From WLJO01 sp945889085 (GTDB lineage Bacteria > Actinomycetota > Acidimicrobiia > Acidimicrobiales > Ilumatobacteraceae): a DNA stretch of 62,989 nt. A model generated the notes under the pieces. The model was not told the DNA's origin, searched no databases, and saw only the letters and a program-made list of their open reading frames with translations. The stretch's first letter is position 1. Each line of letters begins with the position of its first letter. Shown piece by piece: positions 6,930 to 14,783 of this stretch. The translations under genes and the position numbers were made by a program. The stretch spans positions 1 to 62,989 of the forward strand of contig CAMDBM010000012.1 in NCBI GenBank assembly GCA_945889085.1. The letters are read 5' to 3'.

Positions 6930-9296
6930 CTACTCCATCGCTCCCGACGTCAGCAGGTCCACCAATCGGTCCTCGTCATAGCCGAGGATTCCCGTGAGGA
7001 CGTCCACCGTGTGCTCGCCGAGCATCGGTCCGCGAGCCAGCACATCAGCATTCGAGCGCGAGAACGCCATGCGCGGCCCCTCGATCACCACGGTCTCCAT
7101 CATCGGATGATCGAACTGCCGGAAGTGGTTGCGGTGCAGCAACTGCGGGTCCACAACAGCCTCGACACTGTTCTGAACGCCGTGGCTGGGCACGCCGAGC
7201 GACTGCAGCAGTTCAGTTGCCTCGTCGGGCGAGCGCTTCGACGTCCACTCCTCAATGGCCACCTCGTCGAGCTCGCCCACCACCGCTGCGAGAGCAGCAC
7301 GCTGGGCGTCGGTCGAGCAAGCAATCGCGACCCACCGATCCTCGCCAGCCGACCGGAACACGCCGTGCGGGTGGTGGTGCGGGTCTGCGTTGCCCTCGCG
7401 CTGCCACACGTTGTGGTTCACGTCGCAGTCCAGCAAGGCGGGCGCAAGCAGGTGTGTCGCCGCCTCCGCCTGGGCGAAGTCGATGTACTGACCCACACCG
7501 GTGCGCCGGCGGTGATCGAGTGCTGCGAGCAGCGTTGCCACGGCAAAGCGCGGCGAGACGTAGTCGGTGAACGCGCCATACGGACCGCATGGCGGACGGT
7601 CTGCCCACCCGGTGATCCCGAAGAAGCCAGCCATCGCTGCGGCCATGGTGCCGAATCCGGCAAAACCGGCCAGTGGCCCTTCCTGGCCGAACAGGCAGCT
7701 AGACAGCATGACGATCGACGGGTTCACCTGGCGCAGGTTCTCGTAGTCCAGACCCCACGCCTTCATCGCCTTCGGCGAGAAGCTCTCGGTCACCACGTCG
7801 GCCCAACGCACGAGGTCGTGGATCACGGATCGACCCTCGGGCGTTGACGGGTCCACGGAGAGGCCGAGTTTGCCGGCGTTGAGGCTGCTGAACTGCGCAG
7901 ACCGCTCGAGGTCGGTGACGCCGTCCTTGTACGGGCCGAGCGTTCGCGCTGTGTCGATCCGCCGGCTCGACTCCACACGCACCACCGTTGCACCGAGATC
8001 GGTGAGGACCCTCGTGGCCGTCGGCCCCGCAACCACCCAACAGAGGTCGAGCACCTTCAGGCCCTCGAGCGGCCGTGCCGACGGAGCAGGGCTGGCCGGT
8101 GGCGGTGCGGCGGGCGTTCGCCGTGGCTCGGCGAGCACCGCTGCGGTGTCCGCGCCGAGCAGTGGCGCCGGTCCGAGATTGCGCAGCGGGGTTTCACTCA
8201 TGTGCGCCCACGCGCCGGGATAGCGGACGCCGTTCACCTCCTGCCAGTACCCCCGGTACGACAACTGGTCGATCTCGTACACCTCAGCCATCGTCTTCAC
8301 CGGCGCGATGAGGCAGCGGCGCGCCATGGCTCCGTCGAGCAGTTCCAGCTTGGTCTTTGACATGCAGAACTTCCCGACGGCCTGCTTCACCCTCTCGTAT
8401 TCCTCGGGTGGTTCGATACCCCCGAAGAGCAGTTCGGTGTAGGCGATCCAGTCCTTGTTGAGCATCGCCTCGTCGCAGAACCCCTCCTCGTGTACCCACT
8501 CCATGAGCCGACGTGTTGCCGGACCGATGGCGCTGCCGAACAGGAGGAGCACCGATACGAACCCATCTGCACACGGCCAGAACAACCTGATGAAGAACGA
8601 GCCGGCCTGTGCCCCACCGGCACCGCGCGTGTGCTGGTCTGCATTGTTGGGCACAGCGAGCACGTTTGACTGCGACGACTGCATTGCCGACACCTGCGCA
8701 GACACATCGAGATGCTGGCCGTGCCCAGAGCGCGCACGCTCGTAGAGGGCCGCGACAATCGCACCGGCCAGTTCGGTAGCGCCCTGCGCCCAGGCCGGGT
8801 TGCTCGGCACGCGCACGGGGGCACGGTCGTTGTCACCGGTGATCGCCATCGGCCCTGCAGCAGCCCACACCGTGAGGTCGGTAGCGGCCCAGGTGGCCTT
8901 CGGCCCGGTCTGCCCGAACGCGCTCAACGACGCGTACACCAGCGCAGGGTTCACCTGTTTCAGGTCGTCGTAGCCGAGCCCGAGTGCTGCCCACTCGCCC
9001 GGCACTGCCGACTCGATGAGCACGTCCGCGCCCCGCACCAAGTCGAGGAATGTCTTACGGTCAGCCGGTGAGCCTGCGAGGTCGAGCACCACTGATCGCT
9101 TGCCGCGATTGTAGGCCCAGTGATGCAGGCTTGCGTTCGGCCCCTCGAGACCACCCGCAAACGGCGCAAGCGTGCGACTCGTCAAACCACCGGGCGGTTC
9201 GACAGCGATGACCTCCGCACCAAGCATGGCGAGCACGGCGCCGGCCAGTTGTCCCCGTTCGTTGGTGAGGTCGAGTACGCGATAGGGCGAGAGCAC
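6930..9296 (-). CDS. Two-domain family III CoA-transferase (CaiB/BaiF type)
   Basis: A 788-residue protein made of two CaiB/BaiF domains in tandem. The first starts YRVLDLTNERGQLAGAVLA with EVIAVEPPGG (about residues 4-36); the second starts LKVLDLCWVVAGPTATRVLTDLGATVVRVE (about 410-440). Each continues with the R-S-V-V-L-D-L or LGLSVD strand, NP-x-L/I-V and the GQ-x-GP loop typical of the family. Single-domain members move CoA between carboxylic acids; the fused form is found in actinobacterial acyl-CoA catabolism. GTG at 9296 was chosen because GAAGGGGAA precedes it; the frame runs further upstream without a better start. The C-terminus was copied into the fragment at 2900-3181. It is divergent from the kinase-like gene at 9461. 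Confidence 0.9.
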   Translation of the reverse strand: MLSPYRVLDLTNERGQLAGAVLAMLGAEVIAVEPPGGLTSRTLAPFAGGLEGPNASLHHWAYNRGKRSVVLDLAGSPADRKTFLDLVRGADVLIESAVPGEWAALGLGYDDLKQVNPALVYASLSAFGQTGPKATWAATDLTVWAAAGPMAITGDNDRAPVRVPSNPAWAQGATELAGAIVAALYERARSGHGQHLDVSAQVSAMQSSQSNVLAVPNNADQHTRGAGGAQAGSFFIRLFWPCADGFVSVLLLFGSAIGPATRRLMEWVHEEGFCDEAMLNKDWIAYTELLFGGIEPPEEYERVKQAVGKFCMSKTKLELLDGAMARRCLIAPVKTMAEVYEIDQLSYRGYWQEVNGVRYPGAWAHMSETPLRNLGPAPLLGADTAAVLAEPRRTPAAPPPASPAPSARPLEGLKVLDLCWVVAGPTATRVLTDLGATVVRVESSRRIDTARTLGPYKDGVTDLERSAQFSSLNAGKLGLSVDPSTPEGRSVIHDLVRWADVVTESFSPKAMKAWGLDYENLRQVNPSIVMLSSCLFGQEGPLAGFAGFGTMAAAMAGFFGITGWADRPPCGPYGAFTDYVSPRFAVATLLAALDHRRRTGVGQYIDFAQAEAATHLLAPALLDCDVNHNVWQREGNADPHHHPHGVFRSAGEDRWVAIACSTDAQRAALAAVVGELDEVAIEEWTSKRSPDEATELLQSLGVPSHGVQNSVEAVVDPQLLHRNHFRQFDHPMMETVVIEGPRMAFSRSNADVLARGPMLGEHTVDVLTGILGYDEDRLVDLLTSGAME

Positions 9297-9460
9297 GACG
9301 AGTTCCCCTTCCGGTCGGCAGAGCCGGACTGTATCCCAGCCGCTTCCGGCGTGCCGCCCCGCCCCACCCCGCCCCGGGCACCAGACGGCGGTGCCCCGTT
9401 TGGGTACTGTCGCCCCTGTCGGGCAGGCACCTGGGGAAGTTGCCACCGGCAGGAGGAACC

Positions 9461-10537
9461 GTGGGGCTCGACATCCGCAGCGCACCAGAGTCGATGGACG
9501 CGGCGTGGGTTACCGGCGTCATGGAATCTGCTGGGGTCGCCCGTGGTGCCCGTGTCACCAGTGTGGAGTTCCTCGGCTACATCGGCACCGGACAGACCGG
9601 CGCGAACGCGAGGTTCGCCATGACGTGGGACGATCCTGCAGGCCGACCCGCAACGTTCGTCACCAAGTTCCCGTCGCGTGATGCCCAGGCCGCCACGACG
9701 GCGTTCGCGAACGGCGCGTACCTCAAGGAGTGCACGTTCTACCGCAGCATTGCGCCAACCGTCCGCATTCGCACACCGCGAACCTACGCCGTGCTCTACG
9801 ACGCAGACACTCCTGATTTCGTGATCGTGATGGAGGACGCAGTCGGTTGTCAGCAGGGCGACCAACTCGTCGGCCTCACCGTGGACCAAGCCGCGCTCGC
9901 CGCAGCGGAGGCCGTGCAGTTGCACGCGCCGCGCTGGGGCGACCCCGCGCTCGCCCCACTTCTCGGCGTGGCAGACGTACCCACGCAGGTTGTCGGCTTC
10001 GAGATGATCTACAACCTCACGCTCGGCCCGTTCCTCGAGCGGCTCGGGTGGCGGCTCGACGCGGACGTGGTGGAGGTGATCCAGCGATTCGCCGGATCCA
10101 CCAAGGAGTGGATCACAGCCACCGCCACCCCTCACACGGTGGTGCACATGGACTACCGACCCGACAACCTGCTGTTCGGTGTTGAACCCGGTGCACCGTC
10201 GCTCGTGGTGGTCGACTGGCAGACCGCCTCGGTCGGGCCGGCGATGAACGACCTCGCCTACCTCATCGGCGGCGGGTTCCTCCCCGAGCAGCGTGCCGTG
10301 GTAGAGCGAGACCTCGTGGAGCACTACCGAACCCGGCTGACTGCCGAGGGGATCGCCTACGACGCCGAGACCTGTTGGAGGGACTACCGGGTCGCAACGC
10401 TGTGGGGGATCGCACTCACCGTCATCGCAACCGTCCTCGCCGCCGAGACCGAGCGCGGCAACGAGATGTTCATCGCGATGGCGCAGCGCCATGGCCGACA
10501 CGCCATCGACCTCGACGCACTCTCGTTGCTGCGCTGA
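9461..10537 (+). CDS. Aminoglycoside phosphotransferase-like (APH/ChoK fold) kinase
   Basis: A 358-residue protein of the APH/choline-kinase fold. Visible are the glycine-rich ATP loop region (YIGTGQTGANARF), a lysine strand FVTKFP, the catalytic loop VHMDYRPDNLLF (HxDxxxxN) and the metal-binding strand VVVDWQTA. Relatives next to CoA-transferases and acyl-CoA dehydrogenases in actinobacteria are annotated as phosphotransferases of unknown substrate; antibiotic resistance should not be assumed. The GTG at 9461 follows an AGGAGG site at about 9451-9456, much better than an in-frame TTG at 9440. It is the first gene of a run with the PNPOx-like and SnoaL-like genes. Confidence 0.85.
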   Translation: MGLDIRSAPESMDAAWVTGVMESAGVARGARVTSVEFLGYIGTGQTGANARFAMTWDDPAGRPATFVTKFPSRDAQAATTAFANGAYLKECTFYRSIAPTVRIRTPRTYAVLYDADTPDFVIVMEDAVGCQQGDQLVGLTVDQAALAAAEAVQLHAPRWGDPALAPLLGVADVPTQVVGFEMIYNLTLGPFLERLGWRLDADVVEVIQRFAGSTKEWITATATPHTVVHMDYRPDNLLFGVEPGAPSLVVVDWQTASVGPAMNDLAYLIGGGFLPEQRAVVERDLVEHYRTRLTAEGIAYDAETCWRDYRVATLWGIALTVIATVLAAETERGNEMFIAMAQRHGRHAIDLDALSLLR

Positions 10538-10575
10538 CGCACTGCCACGGACAGAATGGACCGGAGGAACACTGA

Positions 10576-11100
10576 ATGAGCGAACATCCCGAGAACTACG
10601 AGGACGTGAGTGCATACGGACTCGATGTGGACGTGGAGGAGAAACTGCTCCTCGCCCACAACGAGTGCACCTTTATCTGGAGCAACCGGGAGGGTTGGCC
10701 CGTCGGCGTCATCATGTCGTACGTGTGGCGAAACGGTCGCTTCTGGCTGACGGCATCAGGCCAACGTGCACGAATCTCGGCCGTCCGTCGGGATCCGCGG
10801 GTGTGCGTCGTGGTGACGTCCACCGGGTCGCCACTCCCGCGCAACAAGGCGATCACGTGGAAGGGAACGTGCGTGGTGCACGACGACCGAGGCACCCTCG
10901 TGTGGTTCTACCGAGAGCTCTCTGACGCGCTGTACGGCACCGGGAGCACGATGGCTGACCGGTTCGTTAACTTCCTCGACTCGCCCCGTCGGGTGGTGCT
11001 CGAGATCACACCGACCCAGCGCATCGGATACGACGGGGCGAAGATGGGACGCGCGACCAAGGCCTGGATGGCAACGCCGCCACAGGAGCAGGGCGAATGA
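10576..11100 (+). CDS. Pyridoxamine 5'-phosphate oxidase-like flavin/F420-binding protein
   Basis: A 174-residue protein of the split-barrel PNPOx superfamily. It shows GWPVGVIMSYVWRNGRFWLTASGQRARISAVRRDPRVCVVVTS, the usual strand-strand-R-x-x-x-L/I-x-x-DPR pattern in which cofactor phosphate is bound. Actinobacterial members often use F420 or FMN to reduce enones or quinones; which applies here is not visible. A strong GGAGGAAC site precedes the ATG. It is 38 bp after the kinase-like gene and overlaps the next gene by 4 bp (ATGA), so the three are probably one operon. Confidence 0.8.
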   Translation: MSEHPENYEDVSAYGLDVDVEEKLLLAHNECTFIWSNREGWPVGVIMSYVWRNGRFWLTASGQRARISAVRRDPRVCVVVTSTGSPLPRNKAITWKGTCVVHDDRGTLVWFYRELSDALYGTGSTMADRFVNFLDSPRRVVLEITPTQRIGYDGAKMGRATKAWMATPPQEQGE

Positions 11101-11531
11101 GTTCGACAGTTCACGACGACCGGGTCGCCATCGTCGACCTCACCATCGCCTACTGCTGGGCCATCGATGAGCGCAACTGGCCGGCACTGCACAACATCTT
11201 CGTCCCCCACGCCACGGCAGAACTCGGAAACGGCACGGAGAGCGGTGTAGACGCCATCGTCACCCGCATCTCGGGGGTGCTCAACCCCCTCGACTCGAGC
11301 CAACACCTCGTCACCAATCATCAGGTACTCGTCGAAGGCGATCGTGCGACGAGCCGTTGCTACCTCCACGCCCAGCACGTCCGCCGGGCCGCCGACGGGG
11401 GCAGGAACTACATCGTCGCCGGCAGGTACGAAGACAATCTCGTCCGCACCCCGACGGGCTGGCGGATCTCGCACCGCCGTCTTGTCGTCATGTGGACTGA
11501 CGGAAACCCACGCGTTGTCCGGGGTGGGTGA
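11097..11531 (+). CDS. SnoaL-like (NTF2-fold) protein
   Basis: A 144-residue NTF2-like protein. The opening VAIVDLTIAYCWAIDERNWPALHNIFVPHATAEL and the later SSQHLVTNHQVLVEGDRATSRCYLHAQH are typical of SnoaL_4 members, which line a cone-shaped pocket and act as isomerases, dehydratases or small-molecule binding partners. The tyrosine and aspartate near the N-terminus are candidate pocket residues. It overlaps the PNPOx-like gene by ATGA, so translation is coupled. It ends 28 bp before the convergent second TetR gene. Confidence 0.8.
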   Translation: MSSTVHDDRVAIVDLTIAYCWAIDERNWPALHNIFVPHATAELGNGTESGVDAIVTRISGVLNPLDSSQHLVTNHQVLVEGDRATSRCYLHAQHVRRAADGGRNYIVAGRYEDNLVRTPTGWRISHRRLVVMWTDGNPRVVRGG

Positions 11532-11559
11532 GCGGCACGTCGTCGACGGTGCCCCGCCT

Positions 11560-12156
11560 CTACCCTTCCGCGTCCCAGCCATACAGCCGGGAGACATCGT
11601 TGAGCTGTTGAAGCAGGTAGGCAACGAGTAACTGGACGTCGAGGACATCCTGGGGTGTGACGTTATGGATGGTCGGGACGAACACCGCGTGGGCCTGATT
11701 GAGCAGCGCAACGATCGATGACAGTGCCCGGGCCGCCCGCTCCGGGACGTCGTCCGCCAGAGCAGGAACTCTGCTCCGCAGGAGGTCACGAATCATCTCC
11801 TGATCCTCCCGGGGCACGATCGACAGGGGTTCAACGCCGCTGGTCACGAGCCAGGCAATCAACCGAGAACGCATTTCCAGAGCGACCTGGCTTGCCTCCA
11901 GCGAGGCTTGCGTGCCGTCGAAGCCGGCAAGGCCGCGGCCGAGCAGTTCGTGCACCACCTCGATAAACAGTCCGTCGATCGTCCCGAAGTGTCGGGTGAT
12001 CAACTGCTTGTACAGCCCCGCTCGGGCGGCTATTTCGCGCGTACTCACCTCCGAGAACCGGCGCTCGCCGAGCAACTCGATCGTGGCAGTCACCAAACGT
12101 TGCACCGCCAATTCGCCGGGGACCCAAGGCCTCGCGGTTCGCTTTTTGGCTGCCAT
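11560..12156 (-). CDS. TetR/AcrR-family transcriptional regulator (copy 2)
   Basis: A 198-residue paralogue of the regulator at 6285-6869: about 144 of 186 aligned residues match. The helix-turn-helix (ELLGERRFSEVSTREIAARAGLYKQLITRHFG) is almost unchanged, and the ligand domain keeps long identical blocks such as FDGTQASLEAS and MRSRLIAWLVTSGV. The ATG is preceded by GGAGGG. It faces the kinase/PNPOx/SnoaL run tail-to-tail. Its upstream region carries two CACnTGTG elements that could be an autoregulatory operator. Confidence 0.9.
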   Translation of the reverse strand: MAAKKRTARPWVPGELAVQRLVTATIELLGERRFSEVSTREIAARAGLYKQLITRHFGTIDGLFIEVVHELLGRGLAGFDGTQASLEASQVALEMRSRLIAWLVTSGVEPLSIVPREDQEMIRDLLRSRVPALADDVPERAARALSSIVALLNQAHAVFVPTIHNVTPQDVLDVQLLVAYLLQQLNDVSRLYGWDAEG

Positions 12157-12245
12157 GAGCCCTCCGAGGAGCAGAAAGATGACTCAACCAAGGCGTGTCG
12201 AGCGTTGTAGGAACATCCGGTTGACTGGCTTGCGCCCAGTACACT

Positions 12246-12272
12246 CACTTGTGCCCAACATTAACACATGTG
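12246..12272. promoter_or_regulatory. Two 8-bp palindrome-like elements upstream of TetR copy 2
   Basis: CACTTGTG at 12246-12253 and the perfect palindrome CACATGTG at 12265-12272 start 19 bp apart in the 143-bp gap upstream of the regulator. TetR proteins commonly bind palindromes near their own gene. Assignment as an operator is a guess from position and symmetry. Confidence 0.25.
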
Positions 12273-12299
12273 GATCACTGAAACGACAACATGAAGCGC

Positions 12300-13538
12300 C
12301 TAGCCGACGCGCAGCTCCACAACCTCGGCGTTCGCCAACGGGTGCCGCGACACCACAACTCCGTCTTCCACGGCATCCCTGCCCGCGCGATCAAGGTCAA
12401 TGAGCCAGACGCGTGTGCCGGAGGCAAGCCCGTCGATCGTCGTCACCACTGATCCGTCCGGCGCGGGCCAGTAATAGCCGACAAGCCAGTACGACCAACC
12501 CGGCGAGAACAGGTACCGGTCCCCCGGCTGCGGGTCGGCCTCCAGCACGCGTGCCGCCCCGCGCAGGTCCTGGACGTTGCCGTAGGCACCGAATCGCGCG
12601 TACGGGAACGACAACACCGCCGCTGTAACAGCAGCGGCAAGCGTGACGGAAGCGACACGGCGCAGGGGCGGCTGTGCCGAACGAGCAGCGACCGTGAGGG
12701 CTCCGAACCCGGCCGCCGCCCCGAGAACGAGTAGCGGCAAGGCGTGGAGCATGTACCGGGAAATAAACAGTGGCTTGGCTGTCGAGACGACCGCGAGCGC
12801 GAGGGGCGTCACAACCCAACCCGCAACGAGGAGCACCGAGCGGGAGGAAGCAGAGCGAGGGAGCCGGCGAGCGACGAAGAGCACCACGAGCGCGAGGTTT
12901 CCTGCTGCGAGTACTGAGGCCCACCATGCGCCTCCCATGAAGTCGAGCGTGTTCGACCAGAAGGTTGTCGTTGTCAGCCTCGGAATCCAGTCGAGGCCCT
13001 CTTCGGTGAACAAGCCGTGCACAAACGGAAGGAACAGCAACACGGACAGCACCGCCGACCCGAACATCCTCCGGCGAGCAGCGCGTCCGCTCGACTCCCG
13101 GATTCCCCAGAGCCACTCCATCGCGAGCAGTGGCGCCGTGAGGGGATTCAGCGCCAACAGCGTCCCGTTGACCACCCCGGACCAAATGGCTCGAGCAACG
13201 GTTGGGGACTCCACCTGTTTCATCACGCAGACAACACCGAGCACCGCGACAAACATCAGCCAGGAGTAGTCGCGCGCGTTCGTCAGGTTCACCAGAAACT
13301 GCGGGTGACACAGGAACAGGCCCGCGGCTATCACCGCCACCGCTCGGGTGCAGAACAGGCGAGCGAGGTAGTAGAGCGCTACCACAGCAAGGGCACCCCC
13401 GAGGACCGAGAAACCCCGGATCCACCAATCGGAGTGCCCCAGCCTCGTCCAGAACCAGAGGCAGGCGTAATACGGGCCCATTCCGTGCTTGTTCCACAGC
13501 AGGCTGAGCATGCCGCGGAACGACGACCGCATGAACAC
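12300..13538 (-). CDS. Polytopic membrane glycosyltransferase (ArnT/PMT-like), N-terminus cut off by in-frame TGA
   Basis: The 412-residue open frame encodes at least nine hydrophobic membrane segments followed by a C-terminal extracytoplasmic region of about 100 residues, the layout of GT39/GT83-like enzymes that transfer sugars from lipid carriers. Reading upstream, codons for VDEAATG, the first-loop acidic DE motif that family members need, follow directly after a TGA at 13560-13562. Before that TGA the same frame continues for 48 codons with a starting membrane segment. The expected codon is TGG (Trp), so one base change appears to have broken a gene of about 468 residues running from GTG 13706. 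The remaining frame could restart at GTG 13538 or ATG 13532 but would lack the DE motif. A sequencing error is also possible. Confidence 0.75.
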   Translation of the reverse strand: MFMRSSFRGMLSLLWNKHGMGPYYACLWFWTRLGHSDWWIRGFSVLGGALAVVALYYLARLFCTRAVAVIAAGLFLCHPQFLVNLTNARDYSWLMFVAVLGVVCVMKQVESPTVARAIWSGVVNGTLLALNPLTAPLLAMEWLWGIRESSGRAARRRMFGSAVLSVLLFLPFVHGLFTEEGLDWIPRLTTTTFWSNTLDFMGGAWWASVLAAGNLALVVLFVARRLPRSASSRSVLLVAGWVVTPLALAVVSTAKPLFISRYMLHALPLLVLGAAAGFGALTVAARSAQPPLRRVASVTLAAAVTAAVLSFPYARFGAYGNVQDLRGAARVLEADPQPGDRYLFSPGWSYWLVGYYWPAPDGSVVTTIDGLASGTRVWLIDLDRAGRDAVEDGVVVSRHPLANAEVVELRVG

Positions 13539-13559
13539 CCCAGTTGCGGCCTCGTCGAC

Positions 13560-13706
13560 TCAGAACGAGTTCCGTGTGGCGCGCACTCCACCGACCACGA
13601 GCGTCAGTGCGCCGATCATCGCGATCACCGCTGTATCAACCCGGTCGAGGGTGCCCGACCGCTGCTGCCCCGGTCGCGCGCCCCGACCGACAGTCTCTGT
13701 TGTCAC
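13560..13706 (-). pseudogene. Severed N-terminal part of the membrane glycosyltransferase
   Basis: From a GTG at 13706, preceded by GGAAGGAAA, the frame encodes a short basic head, the hydrophobic segment DTAVIAMIGALTLVVGGV and RATRNSF before the TGA at 13560-13562. This is the missing first membrane helix of the gene at 12300-13538, in the same frame with no other disruption. Confidence 0.65.
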
Positions 13707-13999
13707 AGCGATGTTTCCTTCCCCGGGAACCGGTAGACCACGTCCGCGAACGGGTCCGTAGCGAACACGCAGAGCAGGCGCGGCGGTACGTCGCCAGTGT
13801 CCACCGCAACGTGCTCCGCATCGCTCATGGGCGGAGCGTAGGCCACCCCGACGGGGAGGCGAGTTTCGCTGTTCCCGGAGAGCGGGGGCCTCCATTCATG
13901 CGTAGTCCTCTTGTCGTTGCCATCGCAGTAGTTGGTGGGATGCTCTCGAACGAACCGAACTACCCTGCCTGCCGTGGGTTGCAGCGCGGGTTGGGCAAC

Positions 14000-14767
14000 A
14001 TGAGGATCTCGTTGCTTCATGCCACGCACCACCGCGATGGCGGACCGCTCGCGCTTCGCGATACGTGGGTGGTGCGGGCCGACAGCCCCGATCGGATCGA
14101 ATACGTCGTGGCGATGGACAGCGACGACACGCGTGCGATCGCAGAGACAGCGGGCATGTTGTGCGTCGTCAGTCCAGCAACTCCCGGATCGGTGACCAGT
14201 GTCCGGAACTGGAATGCCGCGGCCGCGATCGCAACGGGCGATCTCCTCGTTGTGATCGCCGACGATCTCTTCCCACCTCCCGGATGGGACACGGCTCTGC
14301 AGAACGTCATCCGTGGGCTCGACCCAACAACGACCCACTTCGCGGTGAAGGCCACGGACGCTCCCGACGACCAGCGTCTGCTCCTTCGCCACCCCGTGAT
14401 CTCACGGGCCTTCTACGCCGAGTTTGGGTTATTCAATGCCGCCTTTCGCGGCGTGTACTGCGACGACGACCTCACGCAACGGGCACTCTGGCGCAGCCGC
14501 ATCATCGACGGCAGACACCTCGTGCTCGACCACCGACATCCGTCGCTCGACCCATCGGTTCCCCGCTCGTCATCGCACAACCTCGTCAACACGCAAGACG
14601 AGTACGACTACGGTCGCGGTGTCTTCGAGTCGCTCTGGAGCCACGCTCACCGCGCCACGGTGGGCTGGTTCGTCCGCAGCGGAGAGAGTGAGCCCCTCTC
14701 CGCTGCAGAACTCGAGAGATCCGCAAACCTGCAACGCCAGATAGCGCTTCAGCGACTGCAGGGGTGA
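14000..14767 (+). CDS. Glycosyltransferase, GT-A fold (family 2-like)
   Basis: A 255-residue soluble protein with features of a GT-A transferase. RISLLHATHHRDG is the first strand, a Rossmann-like nucleotide region follows, and VVIADDLFPPPGW supplies the D-D metal site at about residue 92. YCDDDLTQRALW near residue 160 resembles the acceptor-side acidic motif. The ATG at 14000 was chosen because homology-like sequence starts there; the frame extends upstream through unlikely sequence. It is divergent from the membrane glycosyltransferase, with about 290 bp between the two starts and no other gene, suggesting a shared regulatory region and a joint role in surface glycan synthesis. Confidence 0.7.
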   Translation: MRISLLHATHHRDGGPLALRDTWVVRADSPDRIEYVVAMDSDDTRAIAETAGMLCVVSPATPGSVTSVRNWNAAAAIATGDLLVVIADDLFPPPGWDTALQNVIRGLDPTTTHFAVKATDAPDDQRLLLRHPVISRAFYAEFGLFNAAFRGVYCDDDLTQRALWRSRIIDGRHLVLDHRHPSLDPSVPRSSSHNLVNTQDEYDYGRGVFESLWSHAHRATVGWFVRSGESEPLSAAELERSANLQRQIALQRLQG

Positions 14768-14783
14768 TCCGACAGGCGTTGCC

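Noticed and set aside
13560..13562. TGA as selenocysteine or reassigned codon
   Set aside because: The expected residue is Trp, many neighbouring genes end in TGA, and no selenocysteine context is visible.
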